Part shown: in pieces, positions 45,988 through 56,600 of the stretch
Layout: each line of letters starts with the position of its first letter
Position numbering within the stretch: position 1 is the first letter of the stretch
Assembly: GCA_017531985.1 (NCBI GenBank)
Contig: JAFXJY010000034.1
Span: 1-64,000, forward strand
Reading direction: 5' to 3'
Length of the DNA: 64,000 bases
Source of the DNA: Bacteroidaceae bacterium
Lineage (GTDB): Bacteria; Bacteroidota; Bacteroidia; Bacteroidales; Barnesiellaceae_A
The notes under the pieces: model-generated
Told to the model about the DNA's origin: nothing
Seen by the model: only the letters and a program-made list of their open reading frames with translations
Databases searched by the model: none
Made by a program: the position numbers and the translations under genes

Positions 45988-46018
45988 TTGTCAGTATCGC
46001 ATCGAATACCTATCTTTG
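45988..46018 (+). promoter_or_regulatory. Promoter of the histidine-rich protein / metal efflux genes
   Basis: TTG (45988-45990), a 20-base spacer, TATCTTTG (46011-46018). It lies inside the upstream extension of the frame, which shows that translation starts at 46030 or 46036. Confidence 0.75.
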
Positions 46019-46029
46019 CAACACCTAAA

Positions 46030-46437
46030 ATGCTTATGTATAATGCAAAACATGTCATAGCAATCCTATCGATACTGTGTGCCACTTTTTTGATGGTGAC
46101 CACATCGATACTTCCTCATCATCATCATGACGATGGGAGCATATGTCTTGTGTGGAATAGCGATAATGACAAAGGAGAAGCTCACGATCACTCACACAAT
46201 GGCTGTGATGACGATTGTGCCATGAATATCGACATTGTACAAGATGCTTCGCAACCGGGACATGCCTCAAAGGTGTGGCTGATACCATCACTAACAGCCA
46301 TTCTTGCTTGGGACAACACTCAACTACCCGACCCCGATGTAAAGCGTATCACCACTTTATTTTACTACCTCTTACCCTGCGATGCCGGCATTGTGGGGTC
46401 GCCTTGCGGCTTGCGAGCTCCCCCGGTCAAGGCTTAA
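46030..46437 (+). CDS. Small His/Asp-rich envelope protein (DUF6769-like)
   Basis: 135 residues from ATG 46030 (next ATG 46036). One membrane segment near the N-terminus (HVIAILSILCATFLMVTTSI) is followed by LPHHHHDDGSICLVW and DHSHNGCDDDCAMN, clusters of His, Asp and Cys suited to metal binding. The C-terminal third is unremarkable, with Cys-Asp pairs (LLPCDAGIV, GSPCGLRA). From memory such proteins often precede Cus/Czc-type RND operons in Bacteroides and may act as periplasmic metal sensors or chaperones. It has a strong promoter and likely leads the operon ending at 52081, since no terminator is seen in the 123-base gap to the adaptor. Confidence 0.75.
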   Translation: MLMYNAKHVIAILSILCATFLMVTTSILPHHHHDDGSICLVWNSDNDKGEAHDHSHNGCDDDCAMNIDIVQDASQPGHASKVWLIPSLTAILAWDNTQLPDPDVKRITTLFYYLLPCDAGIVGSPCGLRAPPVKA

Positions 46438-46560
46438 TAATTTGATTGTATCCGTCTCTCTTTGGATACATAATTCTCCCCCCGTAACAATTATACAACA
46501 AACCTTATCACATGTGGTTGCCATCACGCATCCATATCTACACATTAATAATACAGAACA

Positions 46561-47799
46561 ATGAAAAAACAAGTTTTCGTCATTCTTACCATTGGTGCAT
46601 ACTTACTGGCAAGTTGTGCCAATAATACCCATGAACACGAGCATGCTCATGAACATGCTACCACAACTCACAGCCACGAAGGTCACAATCACTCGGCTCA
46701 TAGCCACGATCACAAAGGTCATGACCACTCGGGTCATAGCCATAGCCAATCGGCAGCTACTCATAACCACAACCACGAGGGTGGTATTTCACTTAAACCG
46801 GGCGAAGCAGAAGCCATCGGTCTGACCACCGAAGAGGTGACTCCGGGTGTATTCAATACAGTTATCAAATGTACCGGTCATGTAGTGGGTGCAACCGGCG
46901 ATGTAATGACAGTCGTAGCACCACAATCGGGAACAGTTCACTATGCTCGCACATGGAGCGAGGGTGCAGCAGTATCAAACAGTACCGTTCTCTTTACCAT
47001 ATCGTCACGCAATGTTGGTGCAGGTGATGCCGCTGAACGCACTCGCGTCACCTACGAGACAGCTAAGGCAGCCTACGAACGTGCCGAAAAATTAGTAGCC
47101 GATAAGATCGTGTCACAACGTGAATATGAAGCAGCTCGCGAGGCTTACGAACAGGCTCGACTGGCATACGAGGCGGTCAGCAGCAGTGATACCTCCGGAA
47201 GCGAAGCTCGTGCTTCAAAAGGCGGTTACATTACACGCCTGTGGGTAAGCGAGGGTGACTATGTTGAGGCAGGAACGCCACTGGCTACAATTGCACAGAA
47301 CAAGCGTCTGCAACTGCGTGCCGATGTTCCTCAACGCTACTACAACGAATTACCCTCTATTACATCAGCCAACTTTGTTACACCCTACGATGAGCATGTA
47401 TATCAACTCGGCGAGATGAATGGCAAACTTCTTTCGTACGGACGCAATGCCGGTGAGACATCATTCTTTGTTCCTGTCACTTTCGACTTTGACAACCACG
47501 CAGCCATTGTACCGGGAAGCAGTGTCGATGTATATCTGCTGGGCAAGAGCCGCAACAATGTTATAAGCCTTCCCATGCAATCTATTACCGAGGAACAAGG
47601 TCTGTACTTCGTGTATCGTCGATTGTGCGAGAATGACTTTGAAAAAGTCGAGGTAAAAACCGGCTTATCGAATGGCAGCCGCATAGAGATACTCTCGGGC
47701 ATCAAAGCAGGAGACAAAATTGTTGTCGATGGCGTTTATCGCGTAAAATTGGCAGCCAACAGCAATGTACTGCCCGAAGCACACAACCATAACCACTAA
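46561..47799 (+). CDS. Heavy-metal RND adaptor with histidine-rich N-terminus (CusB/CzcB-like)
   Basis: 412 residues. Lipoprotein signal MKKQVFVILTIGAYLLASC. Residues ~20-75 are a long His-rich run (many EH, HSH and DHKGHDH units), a probable metal-binding arm. The HlyD/CusB core follows: VIKCTGHVVGATGDVMTVVA, coiled-coil AAYERAEKLVADKIVSQREY, GGYITRLWVSEGDYVEAGTP and barrel segments to the C-terminus. It passes metal ions to the RND pump or senses them in the periplasm. Starts 123 bases after the His-rich gene; the pump starts 14 bases after its stop. Confidence 0.92.
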   Translation: MKKQVFVILTIGAYLLASCANNTHEHEHAHEHATTTHSHEGHNHSAHSHDHKGHDHSGHSHSQSAATHNHNHEGGISLKPGEAEAIGLTTEEVTPGVFNTVIKCTGHVVGATGDVMTVVAPQSGTVHYARTWSEGAAVSNSTVLFTISSRNVGAGDAAERTRVTYETAKAAYERAEKLVADKIVSQREYEAAREAYEQARLAYEAVSSSDTSGSEARASKGGYITRLWVSEGDYVEAGTPLATIAQNKRLQLRADVPQRYYNELPSITSANFVTPYDEHVYQLGEMNGKLLSYGRNAGETSFFVPVTFDFDNHAAIVPGSSVDVYLLGKSRNNVISLPMQSITEEQGLYFVYRRLCENDFEKVEVKTGLSNGSRIEILSGIKAGDKIVVDGVYRVKLAANSNVLPEAHNHNH

Positions 47800-47813
47800 A
47801 CACAGCCAGCCGT

Positions 47814-50800
47814 ATGCTAAATAAGATTATAGAATTTTCACTTCACAATCGCCTGCTGGTATCCGTTATATCGGCTCTTATACTGGTGTTGGGCGTGTAC
47901 AGTGTATCGAATATGGAGGTCGATGTATTTCCCGACCTCAATGCTCCCACGGTGGTTGTCATGACCGAAGCTCACGGCATGGCACCCGAAGAGGTAGAAC
48001 GTCTTGTAACTTACCCCATAGAGACCAGCGTAAACGGTGCCACACATGTACGCCGTGTACGTTCATCATCGACAACAGGTTTTTCGGTTGTTTGGGTCGA
48101 ATTTGACTGGGGAACCGACCTATATCTGGCTCGACAGATTACCTCGGAACGATTGGTACAACTCAATGAAATGCTCCCCGAGGGAGTAGGAACACCCACA
48201 ATGGCTCCACAATCGTCAATTCTGGGTGAGATGATGATTATAGGTCTTACAGCCGACAGTACCTCGCTGCAAGACTTGCGAACATTTGCCGACTGGACTA
48301 TCCGTCCGCGATTGCTCTCGATCGGAGGTGTTGCTCAGGCCACTGTCATAGGTGGAGAAATCAAGGAGTATCGTATATCGATTGATCCGGCTCGCATGAA
48401 ACATTATGATGTCACCATCGATGAAGTGCTGGCAGCTTCACGCGGCATGAACGACAATGCAAACGGAGGTATCATATACGAATATGGCAACGAATATATA
48501 GTGCGTGGTAACATCTCGACCACCGACGTCGATGCCATAGGTCGCTCGGTGGTGAAACGCATCGATGGTCGTCCGGTAGTATTATCGGATGTAGCCGATG
48601 TAATCATTACCGACAAGTCGCCCAAACTGGGTATGGCTTCGGTTGAAGGCAAGCCTGCTGTACTCATAACTGTCAAGAAGCAACCTAACACCGGTACAAT
48701 AAAACTGACCGAAAACATAGAGTCGGCACTCGTTGAGTTGCAGAAAAATCTGCCTGAGGATGTTGTCATGTCGACCGATATTTTCAAGCAGTCGCACTTC
48801 ATCAATAGTTCAATCAACAACGTACAACGAGCCCTCATCGAGGGAGCCATATTCGTCATTATAGTATTATTCTTCTTCTTGATGAATACTCGTACGACAC
48901 TCATTTCATTGGTAGCCATTCCTCTATCGGCCATAATATCATTGCTCACGCTTAAAGGCTTGGGATTGACCATCAACACGATGAGTCTTGGAGGTCTTGC
49001 CATAGCTATCGGCTCGTTGGTCGATGATGCTATTGTCGACGTAGAGAATGTATATAAGCGATTGCGAGCCAACCGACAACTGCCCATAGAGCAACGTGCC
49101 AAGACCATCGACATCGTATTTGAGGCATCGAAAGAGGTGCGTATGCCCATTCTCAACTCCACACTTATCATCATGGTAAGTTTCATGCCTTTGTTCTTCC
49201 TGTCGGGTATGGAAGGTCGCATGTTGCGTCCGTTGGGTATAGCCTTCCTTGTAGCACTTGTAGCCTCGACAGTGGTGGCTCTCACGCTTACACCGGTACT
49301 GTGTAGCTATTTGCTCAACAGCGACAAAGCTCTCAAACAGGACAAAGAGCCTTGGTTGTCACGCAAGCTGCAAGGTATATACAGCAAAGTTCTGAACAAA
49401 GCACTATCACACCACAAGGCAGTATTAGGCGTTACCATTGCCATCTTTGTCATAACCATTGGCATATTTTTCACACTGGGTCGCAGTTTCTTACCCCCCT
49501 TCAATGAAGGTTCATTCACCATCAACATAGCCACTCAACCGGGAGTATCGCTCGAAGAGTCGGATCGAATGGGACGTCAGGTCGAAGAACTCCTCTTACA
49601 AGTACCCGAGATAAAGACAGTGGCACGCAAAACAGGACGTGCCGAGCTTGACGAACATGCCTTGGGTGTAAATGCCAGTGAGATAGAAGCACCCTTCGAG
49701 TTGCAAAAGCGTTCTCATGCAGCCGTCAAGGCCGATATTAGAGAGAAATTAAGCACAATATCGGGATTGAATTTCGAAATAGGTCAGCCCATATCACACC
49801 GTATCGACGCCATGCTGTCGGGAACAAAATCGCAAATAGCCATCAAGCTGTTTGGTGAAGACCTCAACCGCATGTATGCCATCGGCACAGAGATAAAAAA
49901 CAGGGCCTCGGGTGTTGCAGGAGTTGCCGACCTGAACATCGAACAACAAATAGAACGTCCGCAGATACACATTGTACCTCGCCGCGACCTCTTGGCTCGC
50001 TATGGCATTACGATGCCCGAATTTATTGAATTTATCAACGTAGCCATGGCCGGAGAGGTGGTATCGCAAGTGTATGACGAAAGTCGCACATTCGACCTTA
50101 CAGTGCGTGTCAAGGATGACAACCGCGACACTGCATCGAAATTGAGAGACATCATGATAGACACCCCCGAGGGCAAAATTCCGCTTTCACAAGTAGCGGA
50201 GGTACGTTCGTCGATGGGTCCCAATACCATCAACCGAGAAAACGTAAAACGCAAAATTGTTATCTCGGCCAACGTTGCCGATCGCGACTTACGCAGTGTT
50301 ATAGACGACATCAGATCGCAAGTAGATGAACTGAAAATGCCCGAAGGATATTACGTCGAGTATGGAGGTCAGTTTGAGAGCGAACAAGAAGCCTCACGCA
50401 TCCTTGTCATAGCATCAATGGCAGCGATTCTCATTATCTTCTTGCTTCTTGTTCAGCAGTTCAAGAGTGCCAAACAATCGGCTATCATCCTTCTCAACCT
50501 GCCACTCGCCCTGATTGGTGGTGTGTTTATTCTACGATTTACATCGGGTGAAATAAGTATTCCTGCCATTATCGGTTTCATCTCGTTGTTCGGTATAGCC
50601 ACACGCAACGGAATGTTGCTCATTTCACGCTACAATGCCTTGCAAGAAGAAGGAATGCCACTACAACAAGCTATTGTAACAGGTTCGCTTGACCGTCTCA
50701 ATCCCATCTTGATGACAGCATTGACATCGGCACTTGCACTTATCCCCTTGGCACTCAATGGTAGTGCTCCGGGTAATGAGATACAAAGTCCCATGGCACA

Positions 50801-50897
50801 GGTTATCTTGGGAGGTCTGTTCAGTTCGACACTGCTCAATGCTTTCGTCATCCCTATTATTTACCTTATAACGAACCGCAAAAACAGCTCGCAATGA
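47814..50897 (+). CDS. Heavy-metal efflux RND pump (HME family, CusA/CzcA-like)
   Basis: 1027 residues. HME-type features: SNMEVDVFPDLNAPTVVVMT, TM4 segment IAIGSLVDDAIVDVENVYKR with the paired acidic residues of metal-exporting RND pumps, and the long periplasmic domains. Second-half motif FISLFGIATRNGMLLISRYN. It exports monovalent or divalent metal (Cu/Ag or Zn/Co/Cd); sequence alone does not decide which. Overlaps the outer-membrane gene by four bases. Confidence 0.94.
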   Translation: MLNKIIEFSLHNRLLVSVISALILVLGVYSVSNMEVDVFPDLNAPTVVVMTEAHGMAPEEVERLVTYPIETSVNGATHVRRVRSSSTTGFSVVWVEFDWGTDLYLARQITSERLVQLNEMLPEGVGTPTMAPQSSILGEMMIIGLTADSTSLQDLRTFADWTIRPRLLSIGGVAQATVIGGEIKEYRISIDPARMKHYDVTIDEVLAASRGMNDNANGGIIYEYGNEYIVRGNISTTDVDAIGRSVVKRIDGRPVVLSDVADVIITDKSPKLGMASVEGKPAVLITVKKQPNTGTIKLTENIESALVELQKNLPEDVVMSTDIFKQSHFINSSINNVQRALIEGAIFVIIVLFFFLMNTRTTLISLVAIPLSAIISLLTLKGLGLTINTMSLGGLAIAIGSLVDDAIVDVENVYKRLRANRQLPIEQRAKTIDIVFEASKEVRMPILNSTLIIMVSFMPLFFLSGMEGRMLRPLGIAFLVALVASTVVALTLTPVLCSYLLNSDKALKQDKEPWLSRKLQGIYSKVLNKALSHHKAVLGVTIAIFVITIGIFFTLGRSFLPPFNEGSFTINIATQPGVSLEESDRMGRQVEELLLQVPEIKTVARKTGRAELDEHALGVNASEIEAPFELQKRSHAAVKADIREKLSTISGLNFEIGQPISHRIDAMLSGTKSQIAIKLFGEDLNRMYAIGTEIKNRASGVAGVADLNIEQQIERPQIHIVPRRDLLARYGITMPEFIEFINVAMAGEVVSQVYDESRTFDLTVRVKDDNRDTASKLRDIMIDTPEGKIPLSQVAEVRSSMGPNTINRENVKRKIVISANVADRDLRSVIDDIRSQVDELKMPEGYYVEYGGQFESEQEASRILVIASMAAILIIFLLLVQQFKSAKQSAIILLNLPLALIGGVFILRFTSGEISIPAIIGFISLFGIATRNGMLLISRYNALQEEGMPLQQAIVTGSLDRLNPILMTALTSALALIPLALNGSAPGNEIQSPMAQVILGGLFSSTLLNAFVIPIIYLITNRKNSSQ

Positions 50898-52081
50898 AAC
50901 GAATATTCATCTACATAACAACGGCTGCAATGGCTCTCACCGCAACGGCTCAATCGCCCATAGAGAGCATCATGGAAAGCGTATCGACACATAATAACAG
51001 CATCAAATCGGTACAACAAGAGGTTACAGCAGCCCAAACCGAATTATCGGCCGAGAATTGTCTTGAAAACCCCACATTCGAGTTTGAGTATTTGTGGGCT
51101 GAGAAGCAAGTCCCCGGAGGAAACAAATATGGTTTTGCCATCATGCAGGGATTTGATTTCCCTACACTCTACTCCGGTCGTCGCAAACTCATCAATGCAC
51201 AGAACTCGTTGGGCAATTCACAAGTTAAACTGGCACGCCAAGAAGTGTTGCTGGCCACTCGTGAGTTGTGTATCAAGATTGTATATCTCAACAAGCAAAT
51301 AAAACTTGTAAACGAACGTGAGAAAATTGCACAATCGTTAGTCAAGTTATACAACCAACGATTGGAAGCCGGAGATGCCAACCAATTAGAAGTTAATAAA
51401 GTAGAAATAGAACGCATCAGCCAATCGACTCGCTTGAAAATGCTCCTTAGCGAACGCGATGCAGCTATCGCCTCACTCATAGCTTACAATGGCGGCAATA
51501 CACTCCCCGTCAACGCTACCACTCTGTCGCAATATCCCATCATATCCATGCCTGCGTCACTCGAAGATGCTGTGAGCCAATGGAGAGAAACCGATGCCAC
51601 CATGCAGACGCTACGCAATCAGCAATTGATGGCCGAGTCATACAGTTCGGTGGCACGTCAAGGATGGATACCCCGATTTGAGATAGGTTATAAGCAAGCC
51701 TACGAAGTAGGTGATATGTTCTACGGTTTGGCCGTAGGTGTATCCCTACCGTTATTTAAGACCAACAACGAGGTGAAGACTGCCAAGGCTCGTGCATTGG
51801 CACTTACCTGGCAAACAGAAGAGACCCAATCGCAAGTTACCGCCGAAGCTACTCAGTTATACAAAGAAACTTGTGCATTAAAAGCGGCTCTCGCCGATTA
51901 CGAGTTACTCATGGTTCAGAACAATCGAACCTTGTTGGTCAAAGCCTTGGAAAGCGGACAAATATCCTTGCTCGAATACATGAGCGACATAGCTCAACTC
52001 AATAAGGCCGAAGAAAACCGATTACTCATCGAGTATCAATATCACAGCAAACTATCGCAACTCAATCGCAACAACTTATAA
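50894..52081 (+). CDS. Outer-membrane efflux protein (TolC/CusC-like)
   Basis: 395 residues, shorter than NodT-type channels. Signal peptide MKRIFIYITTAAMALTATAQ, no lipobox. Long helical repeats (ELSAENCLENPTFEFEYLWA; GFAIMQGFDFPTLYSGRRKL; RLEAGDANQLEVNKVEIERI) give the TolC-like fold. It supplies the exit duct of the metal efflux system. The last gene of the operon, terminator at 52107. Confidence 0.88.
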   Translation: MKRIFIYITTAAMALTATAQSPIESIMESVSTHNNSIKSVQQEVTAAQTELSAENCLENPTFEFEYLWAEKQVPGGNKYGFAIMQGFDFPTLYSGRRKLINAQNSLGNSQVKLARQEVLLATRELCIKIVYLNKQIKLVNEREKIAQSLVKLYNQRLEAGDANQLEVNKVEIERISQSTRLKMLLSERDAAIASLIAYNGGNTLPVNATTLSQYPIISMPASLEDAVSQWRETDATMQTLRNQQLMAESYSSVARQGWIPRFEIGYKQAYEVGDMFYGLAVGVSLPLFKTNNEVKTAKARALALTWQTEETQSQVTAEATQLYKETCALKAALADYELLMVQNNRTLLVKALESGQISLLEYMSDIAQLNKAEENRLLIEYQYHSKLSQLNRNNL

Positions 52082-52106
52082 AGTAAGCGAATAGTTATAA
52101 TACCGA

Positions 52107-52145
52107 TAAGGGATGCAACAACACAACTGCATCCCTTATTTTTTT
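52107..52145 (+). terminator. Terminator of the metal efflux operon
   Basis: TAAGGGATGCA (52107-52117) pairs perfectly with TGCATCCCTTA (52128-52138), followed by seven T. Confidence 0.9.
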
Positions 52146-52162
52146 AAGGCAACATCTATAAA

Positions 52163-52384
52163 ATGCACAGATTAATCATTCGTTCGTTGAGGAAAATAAT
52201 CTCTTCGCTCGATATTCTTTTCGGCATCTTTCAACCTCAACCTCAACCACTTAGTATGCAACACCCATTCGACCAAAGACTAAAATCCGCTCTACGAGAA
52301 AAATCATCCATCATCACAAAGCAATGGATAGAAGCCTCCTTAAACCTTCGGGATATGTTAAAAAAAACAAACATGACAATATAA
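52163..52384 (+). CDS. Doubtful 73-residue ORF
   Basis: Starts ATG 52163 and reads MHRLIIRSLRKIISSLDILF, then a Pro-Gln stretch (FQPQPQPL) and a basic, helical tail. No promoter box, RBS or recognised family. It lies between a terminator and the next promoter, so expression is unsupported. Kept only as a candidate. Confidence 0.2.
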   Translation: MHRLIIRSLRKIISSLDILFGIFQPQPQPLSMQHPFDQRLKSALREKSSIITKQWIEASLNLRDMLKKTNMTI

Positions 52385-52406
52385 TACATTATTTTGCAAT
52401 GTATAG

Positions 52407-52438
52407 TTGGCAAATTAGCTATTTAATAACTATCTTTG
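52407..52438 (+). promoter_or_regulatory. Promoter of the ATPase gene
   Basis: TTG (52407-52409), a 21-base spacer, TATCTTTG (52431-52438). Good Bacteroides-type promoter. Confidence 0.7.
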
Positions 52439-52467
52439 CAGTGAAATCACTTTATAAGTACAGATAG

Positions 52468-53649
52468 GTGGAGTCTTTTTACAGAACACATAATTACTTG
52501 TTGGAGCATTTGGGTAATCCTGTGCGACGAGAATTGATGCGTGAAATCGACTGGTCGCATCGGCTCATCGGTATAAAAGGCAGCCGTGGAGTGGGCAAGA
52601 CAACATTTCTTCTACAATATGCACGCGAGCGATTTGCCACCGACGATCGATCATGTCTCTACATCAACCTTAACAATCTGTACTTTACCGACCACACCTT
52701 AGACGATTTTGCCACAACATTCTATCGCCAAGGTGGACGCACACTACTCATCGACCAAGTGTTTAAATACCCCGAGTGGAGTGAAGCACTACGTCGATGC
52801 CACGACACATTACCCGAGTTACAAATCATCTTTACCGGCTCGACGGTAATGCGACTGAAAGAAGAGAACCCCTTGCTCGATGGATTGGTAGCATCATACA
52901 ATCTGCGAGGATTCTCATTCCGCGAATATCTCAATATCAAATCGGGGTTATCGTTTCACACCTACACACTGAGCGAGATATTGAGTAACCACGAAGCCAT
53001 CTCACAAGCCATAACAAGTCGTGTCAATCCACTTGAATATTTCGACGGCTACTTACACCACGGTTACTATCCTTTTTTCCTAGACAAGAGCAACTTCTCG
53101 GAGAATCTCATTAAGACCATCAATATGATGATGGAAATCGACATCATGTTGCTTAAACAACTTGAACTATCCTATCTACCCAAGTTGCGACGGCTGCTCT
53201 ATCTCGTGTTTAAGCAATCGCCCGGAACATTCAACGTAAGTCGACTGAGCCAAGAGACACAAATATCACGAGCAACGGTAATGAACTATATCAAGTGTTT
53301 CAAGGATGCAAGACTCATTAACATGCTATATCGTGAAAATGAATCATATCCTCAGAAACCCGCCATGCTCTATTTGCATAACCCCAATCTGATATATTCC
53401 AATCGTTCATTGCAGGCCGACCGCCAAGCTGTATGTGAGACATTCTTCTACAACACCGTACATAGTTGCCACTCACTAAACTTGGGCAGTAACAGCGTAC
53501 GATTTGTTGTGGACGGACTTCACTCATTCCGCATCATCACACAACGCTCAAAGGTGCGAATGAGTGGCGACATGTACTATGTAATAGACAACATGTCCAC
53601 CGGAGCAAACAAGAATATCCCTTTGTGGCTATTCGGATTTTTATATTAA
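52468..53649 (+). CDS. AAA_14/DUF4143 ATPase
   Basis: 393 residues from a GTG at 52468, 29 bases after the promoter -7 box. The first domain is an AAA_14 ATPase: Walker A GSRGVGKTTFLLQYA, Walker B RTLLIDQVFKYPEW, sensor IIFTGSTVMRL. The middle has a winged-helix-like stretch (FNVSRLSQETQISRATVMNY) and the C-terminal DUF4143 nuclease-like fold (LYREN, PAMLYLHNPNLIYSN). These proteins are abundant in Bacteroidales; the role is unknown. Single gene, 41 bases upstream of nifJ. Confidence 0.88.
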   Translation: MESFYRTHNYLLEHLGNPVRRELMREIDWSHRLIGIKGSRGVGKTTFLLQYARERFATDDRSCLYINLNNLYFTDHTLDDFATTFYRQGGRTLLIDQVFKYPEWSEALRRCHDTLPELQIIFTGSTVMRLKEENPLLDGLVASYNLRGFSFREYLNIKSGLSFHTYTLSEILSNHEAISQAITSRVNPLEYFDGYLHHGYYPFFLDKSNFSENLIKTINMMMEIDIMLLKQLELSYLPKLRRLLYLVFKQSPGTFNVSRLSQETQISRATVMNYIKCFKDARLINMLYRENESYPQKPAMLYLHNPNLIYSNRSLQADRQAVCETFFYNTVHSCHSLNLGSNSVRFVVDGLHSFRIITQRSKVRMSGDMYYVIDNMSTGANKNIPLWLFGFLY

Positions 53650-53690
53650 AGAAAAAACTATATTACAAAAAACTAATATACATCAAGACA

Positions 53691-56600
53691 ATGAGTAAAG
53701 AAAAAAAATTTTTGACATGTGATGGTAATCAAGCTGCTGCACATATCTCGTATATGTTCTCAGAAGTAGCAGCCATCTACCCCATCACACCCTCGTCGAC
53801 CATGGCAGAGTATGTTGACGAATGGGCTGCAGCAGGACGTAAAAACATCTTTGGCGAGACAGTCCTTGTACAAGAAATGCAATCGGAAGGTGGTGCAGCC
53901 GGAGCATTGCACGGCTCATTGCATGCAGGTGCATTGACCACAACATATACAGCATCGCAAGGTCTGTTACTGATGATTCCCAATATGTACAAAATTGCCG
54001 GTGAGATGCTTCCCTGCGTCTTCCATGTCTCGGCACGCACATTGGCATCGCATGCATTGAGCATCTTCGGCGACCATCAAGATGTGATGGCTTGCCGTCA
54101 GACAGGATTTGCCATGCTTGCCGAAGGTTCGGTACAAGAAGTAATGGACTTGGCAGGTGTTGCACACTTGGCTACCATCGAGTCGCACATTCCATTCTTG
54201 AACTTCTTTGATGGTTTCCGCACCTCGCACGAAATACAGAAGATAGAGGCCATCGACCAAGAAGACCTCGCTCCCCTTATCGACCAAGAAGGTCTTGCAG
54301 CCTTCCGTCGTCGTGCACTCACTCCCGATGCTCCCATCGCTCGCGGTCTTGCTGAGAATGGCGACGTATTCTTCCAACATCGTGAGTCGAGCAACAAGTT
54401 CTACAATGCCGTTCCCGAGATTGTAGAGAAATACATGAATGAGATATACAAGATTACAGGTCGCAAGTATGGCTTGTTTGATTACTATGGTGCCGAAGAT
54501 GCCGAACGAGTAATCATCGCCATGGGTTCGGGTACAGAAGCTATCCGCGAGGCTGTTGACCACCTCGTTGCCTTGGGCGAGAAAGTGGGTCTTGTGGCTG
54601 TTCACTTGTATCGTCCTTTCTCGGCCAAACACTTCTTGGCAGCCGTACCCGCTACTACCAAGCGTATCGCTGTACTCGACCGCACCAAAGAACCCGGAGC
54701 CAATGCCGAGCCTCTCTACCTCGATGTTAAAGAATGCTTCTACGGCAAGGAGAATGCCCCGCTTATCGTAGGCGGTCGCTACGGATTGGCATCGAAGGAC
54801 ACTACTCCCGCTCAGATTCTCTCGGTATACGAAAATCTCGCTTTGCCACAACCCAAAGACCACTTTACACTGGGTATCGTAGATGATGTAACCTTCACAT
54901 CACTCCCCTTGAAAGAGGAGATTGCTCTCGGTGGTGAAGGTATGTACGAAGCCAAGTTCTATGGTCTTGGTGCCGATGGTACTGTGGGTGCCAACAAGAA
55001 CTCAATCAAGATTATCGGTGATAACACCAACAAATATTGCCAAGCATACTTTGCCTACGACTCGAAGAAGTCGGGAGGTTTCACTTGCTCACACCTTCGT
55101 TTCGGCGACAGCCCCATCCGTTCGACTTACTTGGTAAACACCCCCAACTTCGTTGCATGTCACGTTCAAGCCTACTTGCACATGTACGATGTTACTCGTG
55201 GCTTGCGTGAGAACGGTACATTCCTGCTCAACACCGTGTGGAGCGGTGAAGAACTTGCCAAGCATCTGCCCAACAAAGTAAAACGCTACTTTGCCGAGAA
55301 GAACATCACCGTATACTACATCAACGCTACACAGATAGCACAAGAAATAGGATTGGGCAACCGCACCAACACAATCTTGCAGTCGGCCTTCTTCCGCATC
55401 ACTGAGGTTATACCCGTCGACTTAGCCATTGAGCAAATGAAGAAATTCATCGTTAAATCATACGGCAAGAAGGGTGAAGATGTAGTTAACAAGAACTACG
55501 CTGCTGTTGACCGTGGTGGTGAATACCAACAACTCACAATCGACCCTGCATGGGCTACACTTGCCGATGATGCAGCCACAGAAAACAACGATCCGGCCTT
55601 CATCAACAAGGTGGTACGTCCTATCAACGCACAAGATGGCGACTTGCTTAAAGTATCGGACTTTGTAGGTTACGAAGATGGAGCATGGGAAGCCGGTACT
55701 GCCAAGTACGAAAAACGCGGTGTAGCTGCCTTCGTTCCCACATGGAATGCCGCCAACTGTATACAATGTAACAAATGCTCGTTCGTGTGTCCTCATGCTT
55801 GTATACGTCCTTTTGTTCTTGACGAACAAGAAATGGCCGGTGCCAACTTCGAAACACTCGAAATGAAAGTACCTGCAACCATGAAAGGTATGAACTTCCG
55901 CATACAAGTGAGCGTTCTCGACTGTCTTGGCTGTGGTAACTGTGCCGATGTTTGCCCCGGAAACAAAGAGGGTAAAGCTCTTACTATGGTACCCCTTGAA
56001 GGCGAACTTCCCCAAGCTGCCAACTGGGATTACTGCGTGAAGAACGTAAAGAGCAAACAATCGCTCGTCGATGTCAAGAGCAATCCCAAAAACTCACAAT
56101 TTGCCACTCCGCTGTTTGAGTTCTCGGGTGCATGTTCGGGTTGCGGTGAGACTCCTTATGTCAAACTTCTCACACAACTCTATGGCGAACGCGAGATGGT
56201 TGCCAACGCAACAGGTTGCTCGTCGATCTACTCAGGTTCAGTACCTTCAACACCCTATACAGCCAATGAGAATGGTCGTGGACCGGCATGGGGTAACTCA
56301 CTCTTTGAGGACTTCTGCGAGTATGGCTTGGGTATGACACTGGCCAATGACAAGATGCGTGCCCGCCTTATTGAAGCTATGGAGGCCGGCTTGAAATGTG
56401 ACTGCTGCACCGACGAGATGAAGGCACTCTTTGCCGAATGGCTCGAAAAACGTGAAGACGGTGAAGCTACACTTGTCCTTGCCGAGAAAATCAAAGCTAT
56501 CGTTGCCACTTGCGATTGCGACTGCTGCAAGAAGATTGCATCATTGAGCAGCTTCCTCGTTAAACGCAGCCAATGGATTATAGGTGGTGACGGTGCCTCT

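Larger units (their letters stand above)
52082..52467. other. Intergenic region with the efflux-operon terminator and the ATPase promoter
   Basis: 386 bases: the terminator above at 52107-52145, a doubtful 73-codon frame at 52163-52384, and the ATPase promoter at 52407-52438. I see nothing else. Confidence 0.4.

Noticed and set aside
45988..46029. N-terminal extension of the His-rich protein
   Set aside because: The would-be TTG start is the -33 box of the promoter.
48404..49285. 293-residue minus-strand ORF opposite the heavy-metal RND pump
   Set aside because: Antisense shadow of the pump; Met/Ser-rich with no recognisable domain.
53967..54863. Long minus-strand ORF (298 residues) opposite nifJ
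   Set aside because: Entirely antisense to the strongly conserved pyruvate:ferredoxin oxidoreductase; no motif, produced by codon bias.
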